Shown: positions 17,313-26,404 of the stretch, piece after piece
Position numbering within the stretch: position 1 is the first letter of the stretch
Layout of the letters: each line of letters opens with the position of its first letter
NCBI RefSeq assembly: GCF_000620645.1
Contig: NZ_JIAV01000014.1
Span: 186,001-250,000 of the forward strand
From: Nocardioides sp. URHA0032
Lineage (GTDB): Bacteria; Actinomycetota; Actinomycetes; Propionibacteriales; Nocardioidaceae
Direction: 5' to 3'
DNA length: 64,000 nt
The notes under the pieces: generated by a model
The model's database searches: none
What the model saw: only the letters and a program-made list of their open reading frames with translations
What the model was told of the DNA's origin: nothing
Translations under genes and position numbers: made by a program

Positions 17313-19460
17313 TCAGCTGCCGGCGTACGCCGGCTCCGGCTCGGCGACGACGTCGCCGCGCGGCGCACGGGGCCTGAGCGGCCACCAGACCCGGTCACCG
17401 AGCAGCACCAGGATCGCCGGCAGCATGACCAGGCGGACCAGCGTCGCGTCGAGCAGGATCGCGGCAGCCAGGCCGACGCCCATCATCTTCATCTCGATCA
17501 TGGAGAGCGTCGCGAAGATCGCGAACACCGAGACCATGACCGCGGCGGCGCTCGTGACCACACCGGCTGTGTCGGTGATGCCGCGCTCGACGGCCAGCCT
17601 CGTCGGGAGCCCGCGGTCCAGGTGCTCGCGGACCCGGCTCAGCACGAACACGTGGTAGTCCATCGACAGCCCGACCAGGACGACCAGCACGAACAGCGGC
17701 AGCCAGTCGATCACGAAGCCCGGACTGGTGAAGTCGAGCATCCCGCTCCCCCAGCCGTGCTGGAAGACCAGCGTGAGGACGCCGAACGCCGCGCCGACCG
17801 ACGCCAGGTTCAGCACCGTGGAGACGATCGCGAGCGGGATGCTGCGGAACGTCACCGCCATGATCAGCATGGTCAGCAGGAGCACGAACCCGATCACCAG
17901 CGCGAGCCGGCCCTCCTGCTGCTTCATGAAGTCGACCTCCTCGGCCGCCCCGCCGCCGACGGCGTGATCGGCGTGCAGGTCGTCGAGCGCGGCCGGGACC
18001 AGCTCACCGCGCAGCTCGTGGATCGCGGCCGGGACCCGGGCGTCGGTCTCGTCGTACGGCATGCCGAGCAGGATCATCGACGTGGTGCCGTCGTCCGAGA
18101 CCTGCACGCCCTGTCCGGAGGCGACGAACGTGCCGGTGCCGACCGCGTTCCTCGTGAGCTGCTCGAGCGCGGCCCTCACCCGCGCCTGCTCGGACGCGCC
18201 GGCCCTGACCACGACCGACGCGTTGGCGCCCTCGTCGGCCGGGAAGCCGGCGCTGATCGCCTTCACGGTCTGCACCTCGGGGATCGACTGGGGCAGCGTG
18301 TCGAGCGTCCCGGAGTGCGTCTTCATGCCGAACGCCGGGATCGCCAGGCCGACGACCAGGAGGCTCGACAGCGCGAGCGCGGCCGCGGGGTGCCGCACGA
18401 CCGGGCCGAGCAGCCGGCGGCTGATGCCGCCCCGGCCGATGCGGCGGTTGAGCCGCCACAGCAGCGGGACGCGCGGGCGGTCCGACCAACGGCCGAGCTT
18501 GACGAGCAGTGCGGGCAGCACGGTGATCGAGCCGAGCACCGCCACCGCGACCACGAGGATCGAGCCGATCGCGAGCGAATTGAACGTCGCGTCACCGACC
18601 ACGAACAGGCCGGCCATGGAGGCGATCACGGCGCCGCCGGAGACCAGGATCGAGTGGCCGGAGGTCTGCGCGGCGATCTCGACCGCCTCCAGCGTCGTGC
18701 GGCCCTTGGCGCGCTCCTCGCGCTCGCGCTTGAGGTAGAAGAGCGAGTAGTCGACGCCGACGGCCATGCCGATCAGCACGATCATGCTGGACACCGTCAG
18801 GTCGGCCGGGACGAGGTGCGACAACGGCGCCATCAGGCCGAGTGTCGCGGCGACACTGGTCGCAGCGAGCAGCACCGGGATGCCGGCGGCGATCAGCGCA
18901 CCGAACGCCAGCAGCATCAGGACCAGCGTGATCGGCAGGCTGATCGTCTCGGCGGAGCCGAGGTCCTCGGAGACGCGGTCGTTGATGGCCGCGTCGATGC
19001 TCAGGTCACCGGCCTCGCGGATGGTCAGGTCGGGGTGCTCCCCCGCGACCTCCGTTGTGACCGCCTGGACGGCGTCCGCGTCCTCGACACCGTGCTCGAG
19101 CTCGACGGCGACGAGCAGCGCCGTACCGTTCCGGCTCGGCTGCGGGTCGGAGACGTGGGCGACGCCGGCGACGGCCTTCGCCTTCGCGACGAGCTCGGCC
19201 GCGGCCTGCTCGCCGTGCGCGCCCTCGACCAGGATGTTCTCGGTGTCCGGCGGCGTGAGGCCGGCCTCCGCGACCATCGCGTCCGCCCGGCCGGACTCGC
19301 CGACCCGGTAGTCGGCGTCGGTCGTCTCGGTGGTGGGTACGGCGATCGCGAGACCGACCGCCACCGCGACGAACGCGATCCACGCGAGGATCGCGCGCCA
19401 CGGGTGCTCGGCGCTCCATCTCGCCGCTCGCATCGGCACTGCTGTCAACGGGTTGCCCAT
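17313..19460 (-). CDS. MMPL family RND transporter
   Basis: This 715-residue transporter has two MMPL halves, each with one membrane helix, a large extracytoplasmic domain and a block of five helices. Characteristic motifs are GMAVGVDYSLFYLKREREE in the first half and VGLSMDYHVFVLSRVREHL in the second, with the proton-relay Asp of each DY motif. Such pumps export lipids, siderophores or drugs. The gene is divergent from a histidine kinase/response regulator pair across a 136-bp gap, so that pair may control it. The start is ATG 19460. Confidence 0.92.
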   Translation of the reverse strand: MGNPLTAVPMRAARWSAEHPWRAILAWIAFVAVAVGLAIAVPTTETTDADYRVGESGRADAMVAEAGLTPPDTENILVEGAHGEQAAAELVAKAKAVAGVAHVSDPQPSRNGTALLVAVELEHGVEDADAVQAVTTEVAGEHPDLTIREAGDLSIDAAINDRVSEDLGSAETISLPITLVLMLLAFGALIAAGIPVLLAATSVAATLGLMAPLSHLVPADLTVSSMIVLIGMAVGVDYSLFYLKREREERAKGRTTLEAVEIAAQTSGHSILVSGGAVIASMAGLFVVGDATFNSLAIGSILVVAVAVLGSITVLPALLVKLGRWSDRPRVPLLWRLNRRIGRGGISRRLLGPVVRHPAAALALSSLLVVGLAIPAFGMKTHSGTLDTLPQSIPEVQTVKAISAGFPADEGANASVVVRAGASEQARVRAALEQLTRNAVGTGTFVASGQGVQVSDDGTTSMILLGMPYDETDARVPAAIHELRGELVPAALDDLHADHAVGGGAAEEVDFMKQQEGRLALVIGFVLLLTMLIMAVTFRSIPLAIVSTVLNLASVGAAFGVLTLVFQHGWGSGMLDFTSPGFVIDWLPLFVLVVLVGLSMDYHVFVLSRVREHLDRGLPTRLAVERGITDTAGVVTSAAAVMVSVFAIFATLSMIEMKMMGVGLAAAILLDATLVRLVMLPAILVLLGDRVWWPLRPRAPRGDVVAEPEPAYAGS

Positions 19461-19596
19461 GGCCGTCTCTCCTCGGGTCTCGGTGTGGTGCTCCCAGCCT
19501 CGGGTCGCCGGCGCCGCGGGTCAGGGGCGTAGGAACCCGGGCGCTGGTGGTGCCTGCACCCCTGCGCGACGTCGGGCGCGCCAGCAGGATGGGGGC

Positions 19597-20745
19597 GTGG
19601 ATCGCCTGCGCCTGACCGGGTACGCCGTTGCCCAGCTCTTCCTCGCCTTCGTGCTGATCGTGCTGCTGGTGCTCTGGATCGTCGGCGGCGTGCTCGTCGT
19701 CATCTGGGTCGGGCTGCCCATCCTGGCCGGGACGGTGGTCGCGACCCGCTGGGTCGCGAACCTGCACCGCGAGATGGCCGCGCGCACCCTGGGCCAGCCG
19801 GTCCCGGTCCCGTACCGACCGCTGCCGGACGGCGGGTTCTTCCAGCGGGCACGGTCGGTCCTCGCCGACCCGATGACCTGGCGCGACCTGGCCTGGCTGT
19901 TCGTCGCGCCGGTCGTGGGCATCCTGGTGTCGCTGGTCGTCCTGATCCTGCTGCTGGGGATCGTCACGGGCTTCATCTGGTGGTTCGCGACGCCGCCGCT
20001 GATGGTCGCGCGGGCGCACTTCGACCGGTTCTTCCTCGCCTACAGCCGCACCGAGAAGCTCGAGCAGCGGGTGCAGCAGCTCACCGAGACCCGCGCCGAC
20101 CTGGTCGACCACTCCGCGGCCGAGCTGCGTCGGCTCGAGCGCGACCTGCACGACGGCGCGCAGGCTCGGCTGGTCGCCCTGTCGATGAGCCTCGGCATGG
20201 CCGACGCGGCCTTCGACGAGGACCCGGACGCGGCCCGGCGACTGGTGCAGGACGCCCGGGCGACGACCGCGGGTGCGATCGGCGACCTCCGCTCCGTCGT
20301 CCGCGGGATCCATCCACCGGTGCTGGCCGACCGCGGCCTCGGCGGCGCGGTGCAGGCGATCGCGCTGGACATGGCGATCCCGGTGAGCGTCGCCGTACGC
20401 CTCGACGGGCGGCCGCCGGCGCCGGTGGAGTCGGCGGTCTACTTCGGCGTGGCGGAGTGCCTGGCGAACGTCGGCAAGCACTCCGGCGCCGCGAACGCAT
20501 GGATCACGCTCTCGCACGAGACCATCGATGGAGCCGGCGTGCTGCGGGCCGCCGTCGGCGACGACGGGCGTGGCGGCGCGGACCCCGAGTCCGGAACCGG
20601 CATGCTGGGCGTGATGCGGCGGATGGCCGCGTTCGACGGCACGATGTCCGTGTCGAGCCCGGCCGGCGGCCCGACCCTGGTCACCCTGGAGGTCCCGTGC
20701 GCCTTGTCCTCGCCGAAGACCACGCCCTCCTCCGCGCCGGGCTGA
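19597..20745 (+). CDS. Two-component sensor histidine kinase (NarL-type, HisKA_3)
   Basis: This 382-residue kinase has an N-terminal membrane sensor region with about four helices (residues 8-50 and 98-130), a coiled segment and the HisKA_3 dimerisation domain. The phospho-acceptor is H185 in RDLHDGAQARLVAL. The HATPase_c domain carries an N box ECLANVGKHSG and a G1 box DDGRGGAD. The GTG start at 19597 was chosen because it begins the first membrane helix. The cognate response regulator overlaps its 3' end by 49 bp. Confidence 0.92.
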   Translation: MDRLRLTGYAVAQLFLAFVLIVLLVLWIVGGVLVVIWVGLPILAGTVVATRWVANLHREMAARTLGQPVPVPYRPLPDGGFFQRARSVLADPMTWRDLAWLFVAPVVGILVSLVVLILLLGIVTGFIWWFATPPLMVARAHFDRFFLAYSRTEKLEQRVQQLTETRADLVDHSAAELRRLERDLHDGAQARLVALSMSLGMADAAFDEDPDAARRLVQDARATTAGAIGDLRSVVRGIHPPVLADRGLGGAVQAIALDMAIPVSVAVRLDGRPPAPVESAVYFGVAECLANVGKHSGAANAWITLSHETIDGAGVLRAAVGDDGRGGADPESGTGMLGVMRRMAAFDGTMSVSSPAGGPTLVTLEVPCALSSPKTTPSSAPG

Positions 20746-21338
20746 TCCAGCTGCTCGAGGGCAACGGCTTCGAGATCCTGCACGCGGTCGACAACGCCGC
20801 GTCCCTCGCCGTCGCGCTGCGGGACCCCGCGGCCGAGGCGGCCGTGCTCGACGTACGCCTGCCGCCGACCCAGACCGACGAAGGACTGCGCGCGGCCATC
20901 GAGGTGCGCGGCGCCCGGCCCGGCTTCCCGGTGGTGGTGCTCTCGCAGTACGTCGAGCAGCTCTACGCCCGCGAGCTGCTGGCCAGTGGCGTGGGCGCCG
21001 TCGGCTACCTGCTCAAGGACCGGGTCTCGGACGTCGCCGAGTTCGTCGACGGCGTACGCCGGGTGGCCGCGGGCGGCACCGTCCTGGACCCGGAGGTGGT
21101 CGCGACCGTGATGGCCCGGCAGCGCGAGGAGCCGCGAGACCGGCTCTCCCCACGCGAGCAGGAGGTGCTCGCCCTGATGGCGGAGGGGCGCTCGAACGCA
21201 GCCATCGGCGTACGCCTGTCGGTCACCGAGAAGGCCGTCGCCAAGCACATCAACAGCATCTTCACGAAGCTCGACCTGCCCCTCGACGAGGACGACCACC
21301 GGCGCGTCCGCGCGGTGCTCGCGTGGCTGCGCGTGTAG
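20697..21338 (+). CDS. NarL/FixJ family response regulator
   Basis: This 213-residue regulator has a receiver domain with acidic pocket E7/D8, phospho-acceptor D52 (AVLDVRLP) and the conserved LLKD lysine. The LuxR-type HTH reads LSPREQEVLALMAEGRSNAAIG. The GTG at 20697 is the only start giving the conserved RLVLAEDHALLRAGL N-terminus, so the gene overlaps the kinase gene by 49 bp in another frame. The likely target is the divergent MMPL transporter, inferred from position only. Confidence 0.93.
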   Translation: MRLVLAEDHALLRAGLIQLLEGNGFEILHAVDNAASLAVALRDPAAEAAVLDVRLPPTQTDEGLRAAIEVRGARPGFPVVVLSQYVEQLYARELLASGVGAVGYLLKDRVSDVAEFVDGVRRVAAGGTVLDPEVVATVMARQREEPRDRLSPREQEVLALMAEGRSNAAIGVRLSVTEKAVAKHINSIFTKLDLPLDEDDHRRVRAVLAWLRV

Positions 21339-21412
21339 TCGTCACGATGTGACGGCCGAAGTCACGCCTCACGGATGAGTGCACCACCAACCCACCATCC
21401 GAGGAGGACCCG

Positions 21413-21796
21413 ATGCCCAGCGCATCCCGCTCGACCACACCGGTCGGCATCGACATGGACGTCGTCGAGGGCCGCTACGCCGAGCTCGACGACCACACCG
21501 TCTCCTTCGAGACGTTCAAGCAGGACCTCGACGTCACGCCGTACTTCCGCGGCCTGCCCGGCGACGCCTGCACCTGCGAGCACGTCGGGTACGTGATCTC
21601 GGGGCAGATCACGTTCCGGTGGCCCGACCACGAGGAGACGTACGTCGAGGGCGACGCCTACGTCGCCGGCCCGGGCCACCGTCCGCTGATCGCCGCCGGT
21701 ACGTCGGTCGTGGAGTTCAGCCGGACGGCTGACCTGCAGCCGGTGATGGCGGCCATCGGCCGCAACATCGAGGCGATGGCGGGTGCCGGGTCATGA
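21413..21796 (+). CDS. Cupin-fold protein
   Basis: This is a 127-residue single-domain cupin. The region EHVGYVISGQITFRWPDHEE followed by VEGDAYVAGPGHRP matches the two cupin motifs, with a reduced metal-ligand set. The start has an ideal GAGGAGG site. Its stop overlaps the next start (ATGA), pairing it with an NTF2-like protein. Likely a small-molecule binding or sensing protein; ligand unknown. Confidence 0.82.
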   Translation: MPSASRSTTPVGIDMDVVEGRYAELDDHTVSFETFKQDLDVTPYFRGLPGDACTCEHVGYVISGQITFRWPDHEETYVEGDAYVAGPGHRPLIAAGTSVVEFSRTADLQPVMAAIGRNIEAMAGAGS

Positions 21797-22221
21797 CGGC
21801 CGTCGAGGCGCTGCCCGCGCTCGAGGGCGGCCTGGGCGACCTCGCCCGGGACTTCGTGACCTGGCTGGAGACGGGGATCCGCCCGGACTCGATGTTCGCC
21901 GAGGACGTGTTCGCCGACCTCACCGTCCCCCAGTGGCGGGTCCAGGCGCAGGGTGCGGACGCCGCGTTCCACCTGCGCGAGGACAGCCACCCGTTCGCGG
22001 GCGAGGTCCGGGTCGAGGCCCTGGATCGCACCGCGCGCGGCTTCCTCCTGCAGTTCGAGGAGCGGTGGGAGTCCGAGGGGCAGCGGTGGTACTGCCGCGA
22101 GCTGATCCACTGCGGGGTCACCGACGGCCGGATCAGCGAGCTCACCGTCTCGTGCACCGGCGACTGGGACGAGGAGCGGCAGCGCCTCCACGCCGACCAG
22201 GTGCGGCTGCTGCGGCCGTGA
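21793..22221 (+). CDS. NTF2/SnoaL-like protein coupled to the cupin
   Basis: This 142-residue protein fits the NTF2-like cone fold: helix-rich N-terminus (LGDLARDFVTWLETG), a MFAEDVFADLTVP segment typical of SnoaL proteins, then strands ending ISELTVSCTGDWDEER. The ATG overlaps the cupin stop codon. NTF2-like proteins act as small enzymes or binding pockets; no catalytic residues can be assigned with confidence. Confidence 0.7.
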   Translation: MTAVEALPALEGGLGDLARDFVTWLETGIRPDSMFAEDVFADLTVPQWRVQAQGADAAFHLREDSHPFAGEVRVEALDRTARGFLLQFEERWESEGQRWYCRELIHCGVTDGRISELTVSCTGDWDEERQRLHADQVRLLRP

Positions 22222-22236
22222 CCTAGCCTCACGACC

Positions 22237-24027
22237 ATGGCGAGCGTCCCGGCGTCCGCGTCGTCGCTGCTGGCCCGTGCCGAGGCGGCGTGGGCGAGCG
22301 GGGACGGCGCGTCCGCCATGACGTGGTTCGACCGGGCCGCGGAGGTCGCGGAGCAGCAGGACGACCTCCCGCGCCGGGCGGCCGCGGTCCTCGGCCTGGC
22401 TCGAGGCCAGGAGTACAACCTGACGCCGGGGCTGCTGCCGGTCCGGCTGCACGCGGCGTACGACGCCGTCGAGGACCCGGTGCTGCGGGCCCGGCTCGCC
22501 GCGGCCCTCGCACGTTGCTGGGCCTACGCGAACCAGCCCCGCCGGGCTCGGCCGTTCGCGATCGAGGCGCTGCACCTCGCCGAGCGCGAGGACGAACCGG
22601 TGCTGCTGGCGGACGCCCTCGACGCGGCGCTCGCGTCACACTGGGGACCCGACGACATCGCGCTCCGCCGGGACTGGGCGGCCCGGCTGGACGACGCCGC
22701 GGCCCACCTGGCCGACCCGGGTGCCCGGCTGCAGGCCCAGCTCTGGTCGCTCACCGTCGCGTGGGAGGTGCTCGACCTGCCGCGGATGCACCGGTCGGTG
22801 CACGCGCTCGAGCAGCTGGCGGAGGAGTCACCGCGGGCCGCGTTCTTCGCCGCGAGCCGCCGGCTGCCGGTCGAGCTGCTGCGCAGGAACCTCGACGCCG
22901 CCGGTGTCCTCGCTCAACGCGCTGCCGCCGCGGCTGACGAGGCGGTGATCCCCGATGCGTCCGGCGTGCTCCACTCGATGCGCGGCTACACGGCCTACTT
23001 CAGCGGCGATCGCGACGGGTGCGCCGCCGAGGCACCCGCCTTCGAGCACTACGGCGTCGACCTGGGGGTCGCGACCGTGCGGGCCGAGGCGACCGTGATC
23101 TGGCTCGGCGCCGGTCGGCTCGACAAGGTCGCGGAGATGATCGGGGCCTTCACGCCCGAGGTGCTTGCGACGCTGCCGCGGGACAGTGACTGGCTGCTCG
23201 TCCTCCAGTGCGTCCTCGAGGGCGCACTGGCCATCGGCGACACCGGCACGACGGCGGCGGTGCTCGCGCTGCTGGCACCGTACGCCGGGCGCTCGGTGGT
23301 CAACGCCGGTGCGGTGATGTGGCACGGGGTCACCGACGACACCCTCGCCCGGGCGCACGCGTTGCTCGGTGACGCGGACGCGGCTGACCGGCACCGAGCG
23401 GCCGCGCTGGCGACGTACGAGCGGGTCGGCGCGACCTGGTGGCGGGACCGGCTGCTCGGCGCGCTCCCCGCGGGGGCGGTGGCGGCCGCGGACGTCGTGA
23501 CGGTCCATCTGCACCAGCAGCCCGGTGGCCTGTGGCTGGTCGGGCGCGAGGGCGCGACGTTCGTGCTGCCCCGGATGCGCGGCCTCGTCCACCTGCACGC
23601 GCTGCTCGACCGGCCCGACGCCGACCTGCCGGCCGCGGCACTGATGGGCGACGTCGTCGTCGAGCAGGCCCCGCTGGAGATCCTGGACGAGGAGTCCCGT
23701 CGCGTCCTGGGCGCTCGCCTCTCGGCGCTGGACGCCGAGCTCGTGGACCGCGACCGACCGGAGCTCCGCGAGGAGCGCGACGCGGTCGCGGCGTACCTCG
23801 CGGGCGGGTCCGGGTTGCGTGGCCGCAGCCGGACCACGGGGTCGCACGCCGAGCGGGCCAGGGTCGCCGTGCGCAAGGCCATCGTCGCCGCGCTGGCCAG
23901 GATCGCCGAGGCGGACCCGTGGCTGGGACGCCACCTGCGGGACCGCGTCCACACCGGCTTCGAGTGCCGCTACGAGTCGGACCCGGACCGTCCGGTCAGC
24001 TGGGTCCTGGAGCCCCCGCCGGGCTGA
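22237..24027 (+). CDS. TPR-repeat protein with a regulator-type C-terminal domain
   Basis: This 596-residue soluble protein has residues about 5-410 made of helical TPR-like hairpins (for example SLLARAEAAWASGDGASAM and DDTLARAHALLGDADAADRH). The C-terminal part has LWLVGREGATFVLPRMRGL and ERARVAVRKAIVAALARI...LGRHLRDRVHTGFECRY. I recall that arrangement from the C-termini of large actinobacterial ATPase/TPR proteins. No Walker motif, DNA-binding domain or membrane segment is visible. A small LuxR-type protein follows 236 bp later on the same strand. The role is unknown; signalling or regulation is likely. Confidence 0.72.
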   Translation: MASVPASASSLLARAEAAWASGDGASAMTWFDRAAEVAEQQDDLPRRAAAVLGLARGQEYNLTPGLLPVRLHAAYDAVEDPVLRARLAAALARCWAYANQPRRARPFAIEALHLAEREDEPVLLADALDAALASHWGPDDIALRRDWAARLDDAAAHLADPGARLQAQLWSLTVAWEVLDLPRMHRSVHALEQLAEESPRAAFFAASRRLPVELLRRNLDAAGVLAQRAAAAADEAVIPDASGVLHSMRGYTAYFSGDRDGCAAEAPAFEHYGVDLGVATVRAEATVIWLGAGRLDKVAEMIGAFTPEVLATLPRDSDWLLVLQCVLEGALAIGDTGTTAAVLALLAPYAGRSVVNAGAVMWHGVTDDTLARAHALLGDADAADRHRAAALATYERVGATWWRDRLLGALPAGAVAAADVVTVHLHQQPGGLWLVGREGATFVLPRMRGLVHLHALLDRPDADLPAAALMGDVVVEQAPLEILDEESRRVLGARLSALDAELVDRDRPELREERDAVAAYLAGGSGLRGRSRTTGSHAERARVAVRKAIVAALARIAEADPWLGRHLRDRVHTGFECRYESDPDRPVSWVLEPPPG

Positions 24028-24263
24028 GGGCGAGGACGGGCAGTTCGTTCGTTCCTGCCCGCGGCGCACGGCCCGGACGAGTACCTGGACGTGCGGGAGT
24101 GGCGGGCCCAGGTCGATGCGCACGTGGTCCTGCTGGACCGGGTTGCCGCCACCGGAACCACTCAGTTGGGCCACGGCACCCAGCTGACCTACGGTGCTAC
24201 CGTCCAAAGGCCTGCCGTCGCATGGGGCACAGGACGCGGGCGTGAGCGAGCTCGGGAGCCCAC
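24028..24263. other. 236-bp gap between the TPR and LuxR-type genes
   Basis: One open frame reads RSFLPAAHGPDEYLDVREW and continues for about 65 codons, but it has no start or ribosome-binding site. No clear terminator or promoter is seen. It could be the leader of the LuxR-type gene or a decayed coding remnant. Confidence 0.3.
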
Positions 24264-24683
24264 ATGACCATGCCCAACCGGCTCGGGGACACGACACCGT
24301 TGTCGCCCGGGACCACGGATCCCCGACGTCTCGACGCGCTGCTCGCCGAGGTCGGCGTGCTGCTGAGATCGGGCGAGTACACGGCCGACGAGCGCGAGGG
24401 CGTGCTGCTCGACGTCACGGTCGGGAACGTGCGGTGCCTGCTCGTCCACCAGGAACCCGCGCTGCGCGTGACCCTGTCGCCGCGCGAGCGGCAGATCGCG
24501 CTGATGGTCGCGCACGGCCGGACCAACCAGGCGATCGCGACCTCCCTCGACATCAGCGTCTGGACGGTGTCGACCCACCTGCGCCGGATCTTCGCGAAGC
24601 TCGCGGTCTCCTCGCGCGCCGAGATGGTGGCGCGGCTGCTCGCCGACCACGACTACTGGCCGCTCGTGGCCCCGGAGCTCTAG
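24264..24683 (+). CDS. LuxR-type HTH transcriptional regulator (short)
   Basis: This 139-residue protein has an N-terminal 65 residues of unknown fold, then a LuxR/GerE HTH domain: LSPRERQIALMVAHGRTNQAIA, recognition helix TVSTHLRRIFAKL and the RAEMVARLL dimerisation helix. It has no receiver or ligand domain. It converges with the EI gene, their 3' ends overlapping by four bases (24680-24683). Its partner may be the TPR protein upstream. Confidence 0.88.
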   Translation: MTMPNRLGDTTPLSPGTTDPRRLDALLAEVGVLLRSGEYTADEREGVLLDVTVGNVRCLLVHQEPALRVTLSPRERQIALMVAHGRTNQAIATSLDISVWTVSTHLRRIFAKLAVSSRAEMVARLLADHDYWPLVAPEL

Positions 24684-26350
24684 CCCAGGAGCTCGCGGAC
24701 CGCCGTCCGGCCGGCCCCGGGGTCGGACGCGGCGAGGGCGGCCTCGGCGGCCTCCTCGCACAGGTCGAGCGGGACGCCGGCGAGCCGCGCGCCCACCGGT
24801 CGTACGGCGGCCGCGGCCATCGACAGGGACGTGATGCCCATGCCGACGAGCACGCAGGCGAGCAGCGGGTCGGCGGCCGCCTCGCCGCAGACGCCGACCG
24901 GCTTGCGGGCCTGGCGGCCGGCCTCCGCGGTGATCGCGATCAGCTGGAGCACGGCGGGCTGCCACGGGTCGGTCAGGTGCGCGAGGTCGGTCGCCATCCG
25001 GTCGGCGGCCATCGTGTACTGCGTGAGGTCGTTGGTGCCGATCGAGAGGAAGTCCACGGCCTCCAGCATCCGGTGGGCGAGCAGGGCGGCGCTGGGCACC
25101 TCGACCATCACCCCGGCCTTCAATCCGCGGGCGTGCACCTTGCCGGCGAACTCGTGGGCCTCGGCGACGGTCGCGACCATCGGCGCCATCACCCACGTCT
25201 CGGTCCCCGTGGCGGCCGCCGCCGCGGCGATCGCATCGAGCTGCCGATCCATCAGTCCGGGGTTGTCGAACGACAGCCGCAGGCCGCGCACGCCGAGCGC
25301 CGGGTTCTCCTCGCCGTCGTGGGTGGCGAAGCCGACCGGCTTGTCCGAGCCGGCGTCCAGGGTGCGCACGACGACGTACCGACCCCCGCCGTGGAAGGCA
25401 TCGAGCACCCCGCCGTAGATCGACGCCTGCTCCTCGGCCGACGGCTCCTCCTTCCGGTTCAGGAAGCACAGCTCGGTGCGGAACAGCCCCACCCCCTGGA
25501 CCGGGGCGCTCGCGGCCCGGCGGGCGGACTCGGCGTCGGCGACGTTCGCGAGGATCTTGACCGGCACGCCGTCCGCCGTCCGGCCCGGTCCCTCCCACGC
25601 GGCGAGCGCGGCCCGCTGCTCGGCGTCTGCGGCGACCCGCGCCTCGGCGTCCGCCGCGTCGGTCTCGACGGTGCCGGCGGCCCCGTCGACGAGCAGCGGG
25701 GTGCCGTTCGCGAGCGCCGTCGCGCCGCCGACGCCGACGACGCACGGGATGGCGAGCTGGCGGGCGATGATCGCGGTGTGGCTGGTCGGCCCACCGCGCT
25801 CGGTCACGAGTGCCAGCACCACGGCCGGGTCCAGCCCGGCCGTGTCGGACGGCGCGAGGTCCTCGGCGACCAGGACACAGGGCGCCTCCGGTGCGCCGAC
25901 GCCCGGCTCGGGCTCACCGACGAGGTGCGCGGTGATCCGCCGCTCGATGTCCCGCAGGTCGGTCACCCGCTCGGCCATCAGGCCACCCATGCCGGTGAAC
26001 ACGGTGACGAACTGCTCGACCCCGGCGTGCACGGACGCGAGCAGGTCGTCACCGCCGCGCAGGTGCTTGCTCACCGCACCGCGCAGCCCCTTGTCGCGGG
26101 CCAGCCCGGCGCTGGCGGTGAGCACCTTCGCGGCGTCGCCGGACACCCCGGCGGCCTTGCGGAGGAACCCGTCCGCGACCGCCTGCGCGGCCTGGTCGTA
26201 CGCCGCCAGCGCGGCCTCGGCGTCGGCGTACTGCGAGGTGTCGAAGCGGGCGACCGCCTCGGGCGAGACCTCGGCACGCACGACGAGGGCCGGCGCGAAC
26301 GCGACGCCGGGGACGACCGGGGTGCCGCGCAGGAGGGTGTCGGTGGCCAT
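24680..26350 (-). CDS. ptsI: PTS enzyme I (phosphoenolpyruvate-protein phosphotransferase)
   Basis: This 556-residue EI transfers phosphate from PEP to HPr. The phosphohistidine is H191 in GGPTSHTAIIAR, and the PEP-binding barrel carries VGLFRTELCFLNR, DFLSIGTNDLTQY and the catalytic Cys in PVGVCGEAAAD. The ATG at 26350 is the family start. It is divergent from the fructose operon (deoR-fruK-fruA-ptsH), so all general and sugar-specific PTS proteins are at one locus. A TTGACT-18-TTTACT promoter ends about six bases before the start, suggesting a nearly leaderless mRNA. Confidence 0.95.
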   Translation of the reverse strand: MATDTLLRGTPVVPGVAFAPALVVRAEVSPEAVARFDTSQYADAEAALAAYDQAAQAVADGFLRKAAGVSGDAAKVLTASAGLARDKGLRGAVSKHLRGGDDLLASVHAGVEQFVTVFTGMGGLMAERVTDLRDIERRITAHLVGEPEPGVGAPEAPCVLVAEDLAPSDTAGLDPAVVLALVTERGGPTSHTAIIARQLAIPCVVGVGGATALANGTPLLVDGAAGTVETDAADAEARVAADAEQRAALAAWEGPGRTADGVPVKILANVADAESARRAASAPVQGVGLFRTELCFLNRKEEPSAEEQASIYGGVLDAFHGGGRYVVVRTLDAGSDKPVGFATHDGEENPALGVRGLRLSFDNPGLMDRQLDAIAAAAAATGTETWVMAPMVATVAEAHEFAGKVHARGLKAGVMVEVPSAALLAHRMLEAVDFLSIGTNDLTQYTMAADRMATDLAHLTDPWQPAVLQLIAITAEAGRQARKPVGVCGEAAADPLLACVLVGMGITSLSMAAAAVRPVGARLAGVPLDLCEEAAEAALAASDPGAGRTAVRELLG

Positions 26351-26361
26351 GACCACAGTAA

Positions 26362-26404
26362 ACGCCCGACCGCCCTTGACAGTCAACACATTCGGGCGTA
26401 AAAC
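26362..26404. promoter_or_regulatory. Divergent ptsI / fru promoter with nested palindromes
   Basis: Rightward promoter: TTGACA (26376-26381), 17-bp spacer, TAAAAC (26399-26404). Leftward promoter: TTGACT (complement of 26381-26386), 18-bp spacer, TTTACT. The two -35 boxes overlap in the palindrome TTGAC-A-GTCAA (26376-26386). A wider inverted repeat ACGCCCGA (26362-26369) / TCGGGCGT (26392-26399) encloses it. The layout suits joint control of both transcripts by the adjacent DeoR-type protein. Confidence 0.65.

Noticed and set aside
19471-19507. Direct repeat CCTCGGGTC in the MMPL/kinase divergent gap
   Set aside because: Only nine bases in GC-rich DNA, and no symmetry or match to a known response-regulator site; chance is likely.
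16662-19532. 956-codon open frame on the plus strand
   Set aside because: Antisense to rpsO, the DUF6458 gene and the MMPL transporter, with charged low-complexity translation. The minus-strand genes have clear domains and terminators.
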